Of a stretch of DNA of 64,000 nucleotides, positions 29,300-40,889 are shown in pieces. The notes under the pieces were generated by a model that searched no databases, was not told the origin of the DNA, and saw only the letters and a program-made list of their open reading frames with translations. How positions within the stretch are numbered: the first letter of the stretch is position 1; every line of letters begins with the position of its first letter. Source of the DNA: Tillus elongatus (taxonomy: Eukaryota > Arthropoda > Insecta > Coleoptera > Cleridae); NCBI GenBank assembly GCA_964006375.1, contig OZ023262.1, positions 55,565,366 through 55,629,365 of the forward strand, in the 5' to 3' direction. A program made the position numbers and the translations under genes.

Positions 29300-31825
29300 A
29301 GTTTTCATCCTAGCAATATAAAAGATATAAATATCACAATTAGAAAAATTAGCATTATAATTATGCAACAATCTGTCCATGAAACTGTTACATCCATAGT
29401 TGGTCCTGTGTGTTCGCTCCAAAAAAAAAGTTGCTGTTGGCGAGTTGAGCGTGGTGAAACATGGAAAAGGGCCAACTTGAGCAGATCATTACAGTCAATG
29501 TGACCATTAATTAACTTATATATAAACATCAATGGAAGATACTCATGTCACGCTTTGAGACTGACCATAGCACAAAGAAGCAATCTGACATCATACCCAA
29601 TATCTTGGCAAGGAAAGTGATGCTTATAAAGAAGGTACTTAACAAATTTGTTTTGTATCCTTTCAATACGATCAATATGGCCAGCATAGGATGGAAACCA
29701 TACAACACAACAATACTCAATATTACTTTGAACCAAGGATGTATACAAACTAGTGATTGCCCTTGTGTCAGTCATTTGTTTAGTGTGTCTTTTAACAAAC
29801 CCCAGAAGTCTGCAACATTTCACATCCACAGCATCAATATGCAGATTAAATGACAAATCATTTTTGAAAATTACACCAAGATCTGCAACTGAAGTGACAA
29901 CGTCCAACACTGTGTTATAAATGGTATAGCTATAAATAATCCTATTCTGACCCCTAAAATAGCTCACAACCTTACATTTATCCACATTAAACGACAACAA
30001 GTTTGAACTGCACCAGCGAGTCAAGTTGTCGAGATCATGTTGCAAAGTGTTGACACCATGGACAACTTCCGAAAAAAACTTCAGGTCATCTGCATACAAT
30101 AAACATTTCGATGACTCAAAACAACTCACAACATCATTAATGAAAAGATTGAAGAGAACAGGACCTATATGTGATCCCTGTGGTACCCCAGACAAGACAA
30201 GGACCTCATCTGAAAGAGCACCACCAATGCTAGCAATTTGCTTTCTGTCAGACAGGTAAGATCGAATCCACGAAAGATAACAACCACAAACAATTTTTGC
30301 AGAAGAAGGGTATGACACACACTATCAAAAGCTTTTGATACATCAGTGTATACAACATCAACTTGTTTACCAGCCTCCAATGCATCCGTCACGTAAGATT
30401 GAAAAATGGCGAGATTAGTGACTGTTGACCTTCCACTACAGAAACCATGCTGCTCTCCAACAATACTGTGTTTCAAGCTATTGGAAATCTCATCCGCAAT
30501 GATAGATTCAAATAGTTTCGGTATTACAGGTTCAATTGAAACACCTCTATAATTGGCAACTTGTGTCTTATCACCTGATTTGTGAATGGGTATCAGAGTA
30601 GACAACTTCCAGAGTGAGGGGCAAAAACAAGCATTGAAAAACCTTTGAAAGATACTACACAAAGGGCCACTTAAAGAATGTCGACAATTTTTCAAGAATG
30701 AAGAAGGAATACCATCCAAACCAGCTAGTTTTTTGCCATCTAGTGAGTCAATTTTATCCTCGATTTCCTCAATTGTAATATGCATAGAAAGGTTATGTGC
30801 AGACCGTATATTAGATACATCACAAAAGTCAACATCAATGGAACCATGGTCAGAATAACAGGATTGAAAATGTGCAGCAAAGGCGTCTGCTATATCAGAC
30901 TCATCATTATATATTACATTATTAAAACTCATTCTATCCGAATCCCAGAGTCCTTCCTCAAGGAGTAAACGAAAGACCAGAACTGACTGACATCAGACTG
31001 AATGATCTGCTCTGTGCTAGTCACAAACTGTAAATAATTGTAGTCAATGCGATACTTAGTGTCACGTCTAAGATTATAATATTTCATATAATCACATTCA
31101 AGACCAGTTCTTTTAAATTTACGGTAATTTTTATTTTTCTCAGTGATGAGTTTACGAAGTTCTGAATCAAACTACCAAGGATATTTAGAACTTTTCACTG
31201 TTTTAGATGGAACATTTTGGCTAATTGCCTTGTACAGCACATTGTAAAACTGATGTGTTAACAGATCAAGATCACTTGAGTAATCAATAAAAGACCAGTC
31301 AAAATCAAATGTTTCAACTTGCGTTTCACCCCTGAGTGAGGGAAGATACGTAAAACTAACTGCCACTCCCAAAGGAGGATGATGCAGATCAACTCGAGAT
31401 AGAGGATTTGTACTCTCTTCAACTGTGACTTCCTGGAACTCAGAAAAGACTAGATCTAGGATTTTATCATTAGTATTCTGCACAGCACTAATTTGTTCCA
31501 TTTCCAGGAAGTACATTGAGTCAGTCACAATCTCAGCACATATATTCTGTCCACAATGAGGCACCATAAAATCATCTTCACAAAACCAACTAATATGTGG
31601 CAGATTAAAATCATCAAAAATCAAAAACTTAGATCCACTATAAGTATTTTTTAAGTGTTCACACTTGTTGACAAATCTTTGATATGCCTCAAAACAAAAA
31701 TTAGGAGGAAAATATACCACCCCGACCACAAATTTATTGTCGTATAAATCCATTTTGATCCATAAGTCCTCATAATAAGGAACTGATACAGCATCAATCA
31801 CAGATCCATTCAGCTTATCCGAAAG
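29300..31825 (-). pseudogene. LINE F ORF2: RT and C-terminal endonuclease part
   Basis: The RT shows VVYTDVSKAFDSVCH (motif A), SGVPQGSHIGPVLFNLFIND (motif B) and LYADDLKFFSEV (motif C, catalytic pair intact). DLGVIFKNDLSF and YCCVVWFP follow. Upstream the linker contains KLAGLDGIPSSFLKNC. The endonuclease half shows DDFNLPHISW (first Asp in place of the usual Gly) and VDLHHPPLGVAVSF. Frame breaks lie at about 30310, 30935-31165 and in the endonuclease. A fairly young copy, to judge by its long frames. Confidence 0.87.
31820..31825 (+). repeat. Target-site duplication CGAAAG (left)
   Basis: The same six bases occur at 40642-40647, immediately outside the other terminus of the palindromic element. 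Confidence 0.85.
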
Positions 31826-32290
31826 AGTAGGTATTGCGGCACTTTGGACAGACAGTGACGTCACATGTGGTTAAGTATGGGATCTGCTTTACCGACATGA
31901 CAGTTGACAGTTGACAGCTGCCAGTTACCGACCCAACAGTATATAGATAGGGGGCCCCGCCCACAAGGACTCCGTCCCTTCCAAGATGGCCGACTTCCAA
32001 GATGCCCGACTTCCAAGATTTGAGCCAGACAGTCACATGTAACATGCAAACCTTCCAAGGTGATTGACCTGTTATTTCTAGGAAACTTTGGCCAGCACGC
32101 CCCCAAGATGGCGTCCAGCCACGCCCCCAAGATGGCGTCCAAGATGGCTTCCAATGTAACCTGCATTCTAAGGTCATTGACCATGTCTTTGGCCAGACAG
32201 TGACGTCACACGACTTGGGCCAGACAGTCACATTCCAAAGTGTCTAACCTATTACTTCAAATTATTATATTTTGAAAAAAACCATTTGGA

Positions 32291-32360
32291 GCAGGTGAGT
32301 TTCGAACCCGGGGCATTCAGATGGGAGGCAACGATGCTACCCATTGAGCTAAGCAGACGC
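32291..32360 (-). other. tRNA-like sequence in left arm
   Basis: The minus strand has a box-A-like TTAGCTCAATGGGTAGC and a box-B GGGTTCGAAACTC at tRNA spacing. The acceptor and T stems do not pair properly, so it is a tRNA-derived relic or a polymerase III promoter and not a working tRNA. Its mirror copy is at 40107-40176. Confidence 0.45.
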
Positions 32361-33179
32361 TTGTTAATTTATTGTTTTAGGCTGGTATATATATATACGA
32401 CTTTTAATTACAAACAAACCATACATGTAACATAATTAAAGTTTTTGTTATTATTAGACAAATGGATGATTTACAAAATAATAATTAATATGTTTAATAT
32501 TAGAGGCGGAACCAAAACGGAGGAACCAAAATGGCGGAATAAAAAAAATGGCGGAATGAAAGATGGAAGCCTAACCTGTGATATCTTAAGCTGACATCCC
32601 TGACATTATAAAAATGGCGGCTTTCGTTCTTAAAGATGGTGCCTTTCGCTGATAAAGATGGTTGAAGACTCCATTATTTAAAGATACGTCACCCCAACCT
32701 TTAGAGCCGACAAATGAGAGTGAGGTTGATAAGCGAGAATAATGGTATTGGTCGAAGACTCTATGATTTAAAGTTACGCCCCCCATTAAAACAAACCATT
32801 CATAAAGCTTTTGTTATTAGACATAAGACATAATAATTAATATGTTTAATATTAGACAGACTATTAGATTTCGCATAGAAATTAGCCGAACGCCACAATT
32901 GTTATATGGGTAGGTTCTAAAAATAACACACAGAGGTCGTTGACAAACAAAAGAAGGAAGTTCAGAAACAAAATAGACAACAGGTTCAAATAGGAAACCA
33001 AATATCGTAGAGACAATAGAGGTCGCTGGCAAAACAAAGAAGGAAGCTCAGAAACAAAATGGACAACAGGTTCAACTCTTAAGCTTAGAAACAATGGTTG
33101 GTTACAGGTTCAATTCCTTTCTACCCCAAGTGTTTAGTGTCATGTTACTCGTCTAAGTAAGCAGAATGGCGACTAAAAT

Positions 33180-34140
33180 GAGATAAAAAACTTAAAACCC
33201 TTATCGCGGAAGATCCGTGAGATGTACGATAGAACCAACACATGCACGGTGTTAAGGAGGCCAAATCAAAGTGGAATATACAATAAAATGGCCACTTCCG
33301 GTCTAAACTTTAAATCGTTATATCTTTTCAACGGAAAGTGATAGAAAGGAACCGACTTCAAAAATATATCGTTTTGTAACAAGGTCTACAAGAAACTGAG
33401 ATAAAAAACTTTAAATCCTTATCGCGGAAGATCCGTGAGATGTACGATAGAACCAACACATGCACGGTGTTAAGGAGGCCAAATCAAATTGGAATATACA
33501 ATAAAATGGCCACTTCCGGTCTAAACTTTAAATCGTTATATCTTTTCAACGGAAAGTGATAGAAAGGAACCGACTTCAAAAATGTATGTTTCGTAACAAG
33601 GTCTACAAGAAACTGAGATAAAAAACTTTAAATCCTTATCGCGGAAGATCCGTGAGATGTACGCTGGAACCAACACATGCACGGTGTTAAGGAGGCCAAA
33701 TCAAATTGGAATATACAATAAAATGGCCACTTCCGGTCTAAACTTTAAATCGTTATATCTTTTGAATGGAAAGTGATAGAAAGGAACTATCTTCAAAAAT
33801 GTATGTTTCGTAACAAGCTCTACAAGAAACTGAGATAAAAAACTTCAAACCCTTATCGCGGAAGATCGGTGAGATGTACGAGAGAACCAATACATGCACG
33901 GTGTTAAGGAGGCCAAATCAAATTGGAATATACAATAAAATGGCCACTTCCGGTCTAAACTTTAAATCGTTATATCTTTTGAATGGAAAGTGATAGAAAG
34001 GAACTATCTTCAAAAATGTATGTTTCGTAACAAGGTCTACAAGAAACTGAGATAAAAAACTTCAAACCCTTATCGCGGAAGATCGGCGACATGTACGATA
34101 GAACCAATACATACACGCTGTTCAGCAAACCAATAAAATC
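33180..34140 (+). repeat. 217-bp tandem repeat array (left arm)
   Basis: GAGATAAAAAACTT recurs at 33180, 33398, 33615, 33832 and 34049, so the period is 217-218 bp with over four copies. Units differ at a few positions. Each contains ATAAAATGGCCACTTCCGG and TATCGCGGAAGATC. The mirror array is at about 38325-39285. Confidence 0.93.
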
Positions 34141-35328
34141 AATAAAAATGTTACTTTCGGTAGACACTTCCGGTATAGCCGTTCTTAGAGCTACATACAT
34201 GTGTGACACCTCAAAATCATCGTCTAACAGAAGAAATATAATATATAAGTAAGTCAGAACAAGCTGTGTTAACACCTAAAAACAACACACTCTCTCTTAG
34301 ACTTAATGAAGTTACTTTCAGAGAAAATTTCAACCATACCAGAAAGAACAGTAATCAATAGCGTATTTAAATGTTGACTACATCAAGTGATGCGTGCTAC
34401 AGACAAATTTTAGTACACCCTCTTAGACTTATTGAAGTTGACGGTACAGGCAGCTGTCAAGCGTACCTAACAAACCAAAGTAAATATGTCTTGAAGAACA
34501 GTCTTCAATTGCCCTAAACCAACACATCTCTATCATTTCAGAGTAATCTTAGCCATGTGACCAGTTAAACTAAGTATCTTGAAGTGTAGCTTTTATGTTT
34601 ATGAGATATAAAATAAGAAAACCAAAGAGTTAATTGTCTATTACAACAACAAGCAGAAGGGGTTGACTTGGTACCTACAGCTGCTACATACTTGGTAAAA
34701 ATGGGGTGCCACTAGCATTTCAGAGTAATTTTAACCACACAACACTCTAACTAACTGTCTTGAGATGTGGCTTTATGTGTTAATGGGTGGAAATATCATT
34801 TTTATGAAAAATGCAATAATTTTTATTTCTGCGTAAGCGAATTTAATCAGAAATATAGAACCAACCTTCAAGAAACCGAAAAAAAGAGGATAAGAACATT
34901 AAGAACAAACATTCCGATACCGAAGTGATCCTAAACACACCATATGATGCAAATTCTGTAAATCTCTTTAACAGAAGAAAAACAGAAGTGAAACACCGTA
35001 AGACAAATAGAACCGACGTACATAACAGATGTGTCTGAGGAGAAACGTATTCAGAACCTTATTGAGTTTACTAAGTTTTAAGTATACGAACATAACAGTC
35101 TATGTACCAACCAACCAACCAACCAACTGTTTTTGAGGTGTAGCCTTTATGTATGTATGTATGTAATTTAATTTTCGATAGTGTAAAATAAAATTAAAAA
35201 GTGTGATATATGAAAAAATAAGAAAACTAAAGAGTTGATTGCCTATTACAACGGTCAGCTGAAGAAACAATTAGGTAGCCAGAATACCGATACCCTAAAT
35301 ATTTCAACCGAAGGAGTTCACTTAGAGT

Positions 35329-35366
35329 CACATCTAGGGGGCCGGAATACCGGCCCCCTAGATGTG
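35329..35366. repeat. 38-bp hairpin, 17-bp perfect stem
   Basis: CACATCTAGGGGGCCGG paired with its complement around an AATA loop. It stands out for GC content in an AT-rich arm. The mirror copy is at 37099-37136. Confidence 0.9.
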
Positions 35367-35763
35367 TCGGAAGCAACATCTCAACTAACGCCTACAACCG
35401 CTACATACTTGGTGGACTTTGGTGGAACACAGACTGAAAACAACTTGATATCTGGTACATATGTCTGTAAAGATTTCATTCTAAATTTAGCCTGTTGGAT
35501 ATCCAATCTTTTCTATGAAAAGTGCAACCAACCAACTAACCAACCACCCAACCAACCAACCAACGTTGAGGGGCGTAGAGATAGCAAGCTATCCAAGTTT
35601 AAACTTCTTATTGGAGGTCACTGTATCTTCAAGTATTTGGAATGCCATTGTTTCGTGCTACACAACTGACTGTGTTGGTTAAAGGACCGAAGTTTAGCCT
35701 CGTGTTTATTAAAGACTAAAGTTTAGCAGGTACTAATTGTTTTCACATTCACTGTTGGCTACC

Positions 35764-36701
35764 ATTATTTAAAGTTACGTCACCCCAACCTTTAGAGCCG
35801 ACAAATGAGAGTGAGGTTGATAAGCGAGAATAATGGTATTGGTCGAAGACTCCATGATGCACCACCGTTTCTTGTGACGTCACTCGCTTCCAGCATCGTT
35901 TTTATTTATAGCGTCAGCTGTGACTGACCTGGATGGTTAATCAACTAACCTGGCCGCATCTATTTTTAAAAATTGTTCAAAGTCCATGTAGGCTGCCTCA
36001 TGGTCATCGTAGATGTGTTTTAAATTGTTTTCTTCTTGTTTGACTTAAAAACATTCAGCTTATGTTCCGCAAAAGAGTGACTGTTACACATCTGCTAGAC
36101 ATGTTTTAGACATATGTCTGCCCTATTAGACAGCTGTGTTAGACAGCTGTGTTAGACAGCTGTGTTAGACAGCTGTATGACAGCTGTCTGTCATGTCAGA
36201 CGGCTGTATGACAGCTGTCGTTGTTGTCTGTTGAATATTAAGACGTGAAGCGGCCACTAAGGTTCAGTCGTTAACCAACAGTGAAGGTGAAAACAATAAG
36301 TTGTGTTGTCTGTGTTGTTTGTCGAATATTAAGACGAGGAGCTAAGGTTCAGTCGGTAGCCAACAGTGAAGGTGAAAACAATAAGTTGTGTTGTCTGTGT
36401 TGTTTGTCGAATATTAAGACGAGGAGCTTCCGCTAAGGTTCAGTCGGTAGCCAACAGTGAAGGTGAAGACTGACCTGGATGGTTGATCAACTAACCTGGC
36501 CGCATCTATTTTTAAAAATTGTTCAAAGTCCATGTCGGCTGCCTCATGGTCATCGTAGATGTGTTTTAAATTGTTTTCTTCTTGTTTGACTCAGAAGCGT
36601 CCACTAAGGTTCAGTCGTTAACCAACAGTGAAGGTGAAAACAATAAGTTGTGTTGTCTGTGTTGTTTGTCGAATATTAAGACGAGGAGCTAAGGTTCAGT
36701 C
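35764..36701. repeat. Central loop of palindromic element, rich in direct repeats
   Basis: AAGGTTCAGTCG units begin at 36259, 36344, 36435, 36605 and 36690 (period 85-91 where adjacent). A 124-bp block is duplicated at 35922-36045 and 36468-36591. TTAGACAGCTGTG repeats four times at 36125-36178. Part of the arm sequence (GTTACGTCACCCCAACC) is reused at 35775-35860. No ORF was recognised. Confidence 0.85.
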
Positions 36702-39700
36702 GGTAGCCAACAGTGAATGTGAAAACAATTAGTACCTGCTAAACTTTAGTCTTTAATAAACACGAGGCTAAACTTCGGTCCTTTAACCAACACAGTCAGT
36801 TGTGTAGCACGAAACAATGGCATTCCAAATACTTGAAGATACAGTGACCTCCAATAAGAAGTTTAAACTTGGATAGCTTGCTATCTCTACGCCCCTCAAC
36901 GTTGGTTGGTTGGTTGGGTGGTTGGTTAGTTGGTTGGTTGCACTTTTCATAGAAAAGATTGGATATCCAACAGGCTAAATTTAGAATGAAATCTTTACAG
37001 ACATATGTACCAGATATCAAGTTGTTTTCAGTCTGTGTTCCACCAAAGTCCACCAAGTATGTAGCGGTTGTAGGCGTTAGTTGAGATGTTGCTTCCGACA
37101 CATCTAGGGGGCCGGTATTCCGGCCCCCTAGATGTGACTCTAAGTGAACTCCTTCGGTTGAAATATTTAGGGTATCGGTATTCTGGCTACCTAATTGTTT
37201 CTTCAGCTGACCGTTGTAATAGGCAATCAACTCTTTAGTTTTCTTATTTTTTCATATATCACACTTTTTAATTTTATTTTACACTATCGAAAATTAAATT
37301 ACATACATACATACATAAAGGCTACACCTCAAAAACAGTTGGTTGGTTGGTTGGTTGGTACATAGACTGTTATGTTCGTATACTTAAAACTTAGTAAACT
37401 CAATAAGGTTCTGAATACGTTTCTCCTCAGACACATCTGTTATGTACGTCGGTTCTATTTGTCTTACGGTGTTTCACTTCTGTTTTTCTTCTGTTAAAGA
37501 GATTTACAGAATTTGCATCATATGGTGTGTTTAGGATCACTTCGGTATCGGAATGTTTGTTCTTAATGTTCTTATCCTCTTTTTTTCGGTTTATTGAAGG
37601 TTGGTTCTATATTTCTGATTAAATTCGCTTACGCAGAAATAAAAATTGTTGCATTTTTCATAAAAATGATATTTCCACCCATTAACACATAAAGCCACAT
37701 CTCAAGACAGTTAGTTAGAGTGTTGTGTGGTTAAAATTACTCTGAAATGCTAGTGGCACCCCATTTTTACCAAGTATGTAGCAGCTGTAGGTACCAAGTC
37801 AACCCCTTCTGCTTGTTGTTGTAATAGACAATTAACTCTTTGGTTTTCTTATTTTATATCTCATAAACATAAAAGCTACACTTCAAGATACTTAGTTTAA
37901 CTGGTCACATGGCTAAGATTACTCTGAAATGATAGAGATGTGTTGGTTTAGGGCAATTGAAGACTGTTCTTCAAGACATATTTACTTTGGTTTGTTAGGT
38001 ACGCTTGACAGCTGCCTGTACCGTCAACTTCAATAAGTCTAAGAGGGTGTACTAAAATTTGTCTGTAGCACGCATCACTTGATGTAGTCAACATTTAAAT
38101 ACGCTATTGATTACTGTTCTTTCTGGTATGGTTGAAATTTTCTCTGAAAGTAACTTCATTAAGTCTAAGAGAGAGTGTGTTGTTTTTAGGTGTTAACACA
38201 GCTTGTTCTGACTTACTTATATATTATATTTCTTCTGTTAGACGATGATTTTGAGGTGTCACACATGTATGTAGCTCTAAGAACGGCTATACCGGAAGTG
38301 TCTACCGAAAGTAACATTTTTATTGATTTTATTGGTTTGCTGAACAGCGTGTATGTATTGGTTCTATCGTACATGTCGCCGATCTTCCGCGATAAGGGTT
38401 TGAAGTTTTTTATCTCAGTTTCTTGTAGACCTTGTTACGAAACATACATTTTTGAAGATAGTTCCTTTCTATCACTTTCCATTCAAAAGATATAACGATT
38501 TAAAGTTTAGACCGGAAGTGGCCATTTTATTGTATATTCCAATTTGATTTGGCCTCCTTAACACCGTGCATGTATTGGTTCTCTCGTACATCTCACCGAT
38601 CTTCCGCGATAAGGGTTTGAAGTTTTTTATCTCAGTTTCTTGTAGAGCTTGTTACGAAACATACATTTTTGAAGATAGTTCCTTTCTATCACTTTCCATT
38701 CAAAAGATATAACGATTTAAAGTTTAGACCGGAAGTGGCCATTTTATTGTATATTCCAATTTGATTTGGCCTCCTTAACACCGTGCATGTGTTGGTTCCA
38801 GCGTACATCTCACGGATCTTCCGCGATAAGGATTTAAAGTTTTTTATCTCAGTTTCTTGTAGACCTTGTTACGAAACATACATTTTTGAAGTCGGTTCCT
38901 TTCTATCACTTTCCGTTGAAAAGATATAACGATTTAAAGTTTAGACCGGAAGTGGCCATTTTATTGTATATTCCAATTTGATTTGGCCTCCTTAACACCG
39001 TGCATGTGTTGGTTCTATCGTACATCTCACGGATCTTCCGCGATAAGGATTTAAAGTTTTTTATCTCAGTTTCTTGTAGACCTTGTTACGAAACGATATA
39101 TTTTTGAAGTCGGTTCCTTTCTATCACTTTCCGTTGAAAAGATATAACGATTTAAAGTTTAGACCGGAAGTGGCCATTTTATTGTATATTCCACTTTGAT
39201 TTGGCCTCCTTAACACCGTGCATGTGTTGGTTCTATCGTACATCTCACGGATCTTCCGCAATAAGGGTTTTAAGTTTTTTATCTCATTTTAGTCGCCATT
39301 CTGCTTACTTAGACGAGTAACATGACACTAAACACTTGGGGTAGAAAGGAATTGAACCTGTAACCAACCATTGTTTCTAAGCTTAAGAGTTGAACCTGTT
39401 GTCCATTTTGTTTCTGAGCTTCCTTCTTTGTTTTGCCAGCGACCTCTATTGTCTCTACGATATTTGGTTTCCTATTTGAACCTGTTGTCTATTTTGTTTC
39501 TGAACTTCCTTCTTTTGTTTGTCAACGACCTCTGTGTGTTATTTTTAGAACCTACCCATATAACAATTGTGGCGTTCGGCTAATTTCTATGCGAAATCTA
39601 ATAGTCTGTCTAATATTAAACATATTAATTATTATGTCTTATGTCTAATAACAAAAGCTTTATGAATGGTTTGTTTTAATGGGGGGCGTAACTTTAAATC

Positions 39701-40641
39701 ATAGAGTCTTCGACCAATACCATTATTCTCGCTTATCAACCTCACTCTCATTTGTCGGCTCTAAAGGTTGGGGTGACGTATCTTTAAATAATGGAGTCTT
39801 CAACCATCTTTATCAGCGAAAGGCACCATCTTTAAGAACGAAAGCCGCCATTTTTATAATGTCAGGGATGTCAGCTTAAGATATCACAGGTTAGGCTTCC
39901 ATCTTTCATTCCGCCATTTTTTTTATTCCGCCATTTTGGTTCCTCCGTTTTGGTTCCGCCTCTAATATTAAACATATTAATTATTATTTTGTAAATCATC
40001 CATTTGTCTAATAATAACAAAAACTTTAATTATGTTACATGTATGGTTTGTTTGTAATTAAAAGTCGTATATATATATATACCAGCCTAAAACAATAAAT
40101 TAACAAGCGTCTGCTTAGCTCAATGGGTAGCATCGTTGCCTCCCATCTGAATGCCCCGGGTTCGAAACTCACCTGCTCCAAATGGTTTTTTTCAAAATAT
40201 AATAATTTGAAGTAATAGGTTAGACACTTTGGAATGTGACTGTCTGGCCCAAGTCGTGTGACGTCACTGTCTGGCCAAAGACATGGTCAATGACCTTAGA
40301 ATGCAGGTTACATTGGAAGCCATCTTGGACGCCATCTTGGGGGCGTGGCTGGACGCCATCTTGGGGGCGTGCTGGCCAAAGTTTCCTAGAAATAACAGGT
40401 CAATCACCTTGGAAGGTTTGCATGTTACATGTGACTGTCTGGCTCAAATCTTGGAAGTCGGGCATCTTGGAAGTCGGCCATCTTGGAAGGGACGGAGTCC
40501 TTGTGGGCGGGGCCCCCTATCTATATACTGTTGGGTCGGTAACTGGCAGCTGTCAACTGTCAACTGTCATGTCGGTAAAGCAGATCCCATACTTAACCAC
40601 ATGTGACGTCACTGTCTGTCCAAAGTGCCGCAATACCTACT
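36702..40641 (-). repeat. Right arm of palindromic element
   Basis: Inverse of the left arm with only isolated differences (for example around 37593, 37648 and 39260). It contains the mirror tandem array (about 38325-39285), hairpin (37099-37136) and tRNA-like segment (40107-40176). Confidence 0.92.
40107..40176 (+). other. tRNA-like sequence in right arm
   Basis: Mirror copy of 32291-32360, read on the plus strand. Box A and B-like motifs are present but there is no valid cloverleaf. Confidence 0.45.
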
Positions 40642-40647
40642 CGAAAG
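40642..40647 (+). repeat. Target-site duplication CGAAAG (right)
   Basis: Matches 31820-31825. Confidence 0.85.
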
Positions 40648-40870
40648 AGCTATGAGAACACCACCACCTCTGCAAAAACCAGTTATCTCTGCAAAAAGGT
40701 ACATAATTATTGCTAAAAAGTTCACTGTTTAAAAAATCACAATGAAGCCATGTTTCAGTAAGCACAATGATTTCTTAATTGCAAGCAAGTGTACTTCTAA
40801 AAAACTCGTCAATTTTACTGCAAAGACCTCTTACATTCGGAAAATAGATCAGGCAGCAGTCAGATACCAA
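40648..40870 (-). pseudogene. LINE F endonuclease N-terminus, displaced by insertion
   Basis: The minus strand reads NVRGLCSKIDEFFRS, VLTETWLHCD (catalytic Glu) and RGGGVLIAL. It then meets the element end. The next residues of the domain are found on the other side at 31825. One stop and one frameshift are present. Confidence 0.82.
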
Positions 40871-40889
40871 GTCTCCCCCAATGGCGGCG

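Larger units (their letters stand above)
31826..35763 (+). repeat. Left arm of palindromic element
   Basis: Contains, from the outside in: the terminal 35 bp with a TGACGTCA motif, GGCGTCCA-type short repeats with GATGGC (32100-32150), a tRNA-like segment (32291-32360), a 217-bp tandem array (33180-34140), and a 38-bp GC-rich hairpin (35329-35366). No convincing protein-coding frame was found. Confidence 0.92.
31826..40641. mobile_element. 8,816-bp palindromic element with Polinton-like termini
   Basis: The ends are inverse: AGTAGGTATTGCGGCACTTT at the left, and its complement ending ...ATACCTACT at the right. Flanks carry a 6-bp duplication CGAAAG. AG...CT ends with 6-bp duplications are the pattern known for Polinton/Maverick transposons. 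The arms are about 3.94 kb each (31826-35763 and 36702-40641) with almost no indels (coordinates sum to 72465-72467) and only a few mismatches noticed. The loop is 938 bp. No polymerase, integrase, protease, ATPase or capsid gene was recognised, so it is either a non-autonomous derivative or a different foldback class. TGACGTCA sites lie close to both ends. Confidence 0.92.
29195..40870 (-). mobile_element. LINE F, interrupted by the palindromic element
   Basis: Minus-strand Jockey/CR1-type element. (TAAA)n tail at 29195-29213, RT 29548-30932, linker and endonuclease 31172-31825. It is broken at 31826-40641 by the palindromic insertion, and the endonuclease N-terminus continues at 40648-40870. 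Removing the insertion and one CGAAAG copy brings the two endonuclease halves together without a gap. Confidence 0.9.

Noticed and set aside
32586..32786. Other short frames in the arms (for example 33970-34275, 31861-32184)
   Set aside because: They cross the 217-bp tandem repeats or GATGGCG-type simple repeats and show no motif.
35235..35669. 144-codon open frame in the left arm of the palindrome (mirror at 36796-37230)
   Set aside because: It has no ATG (it opens at TTG and contains no internal Met), no recognisable domain, and includes a simple Asn-Gln-Pro repeat. Its duplication is explained by the arms being inverted copies, so conservation between the two says nothing about coding.
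31826..40641. Explaining the palindrome as an assembly mirror artefact
   Set aside because: Not excluded without reads. However, the 6-bp duplication, exact LINE reconstruction, unique 938-bp loop, isolated arm differences and a second copy of the terminus at 63904 all favour a real element.
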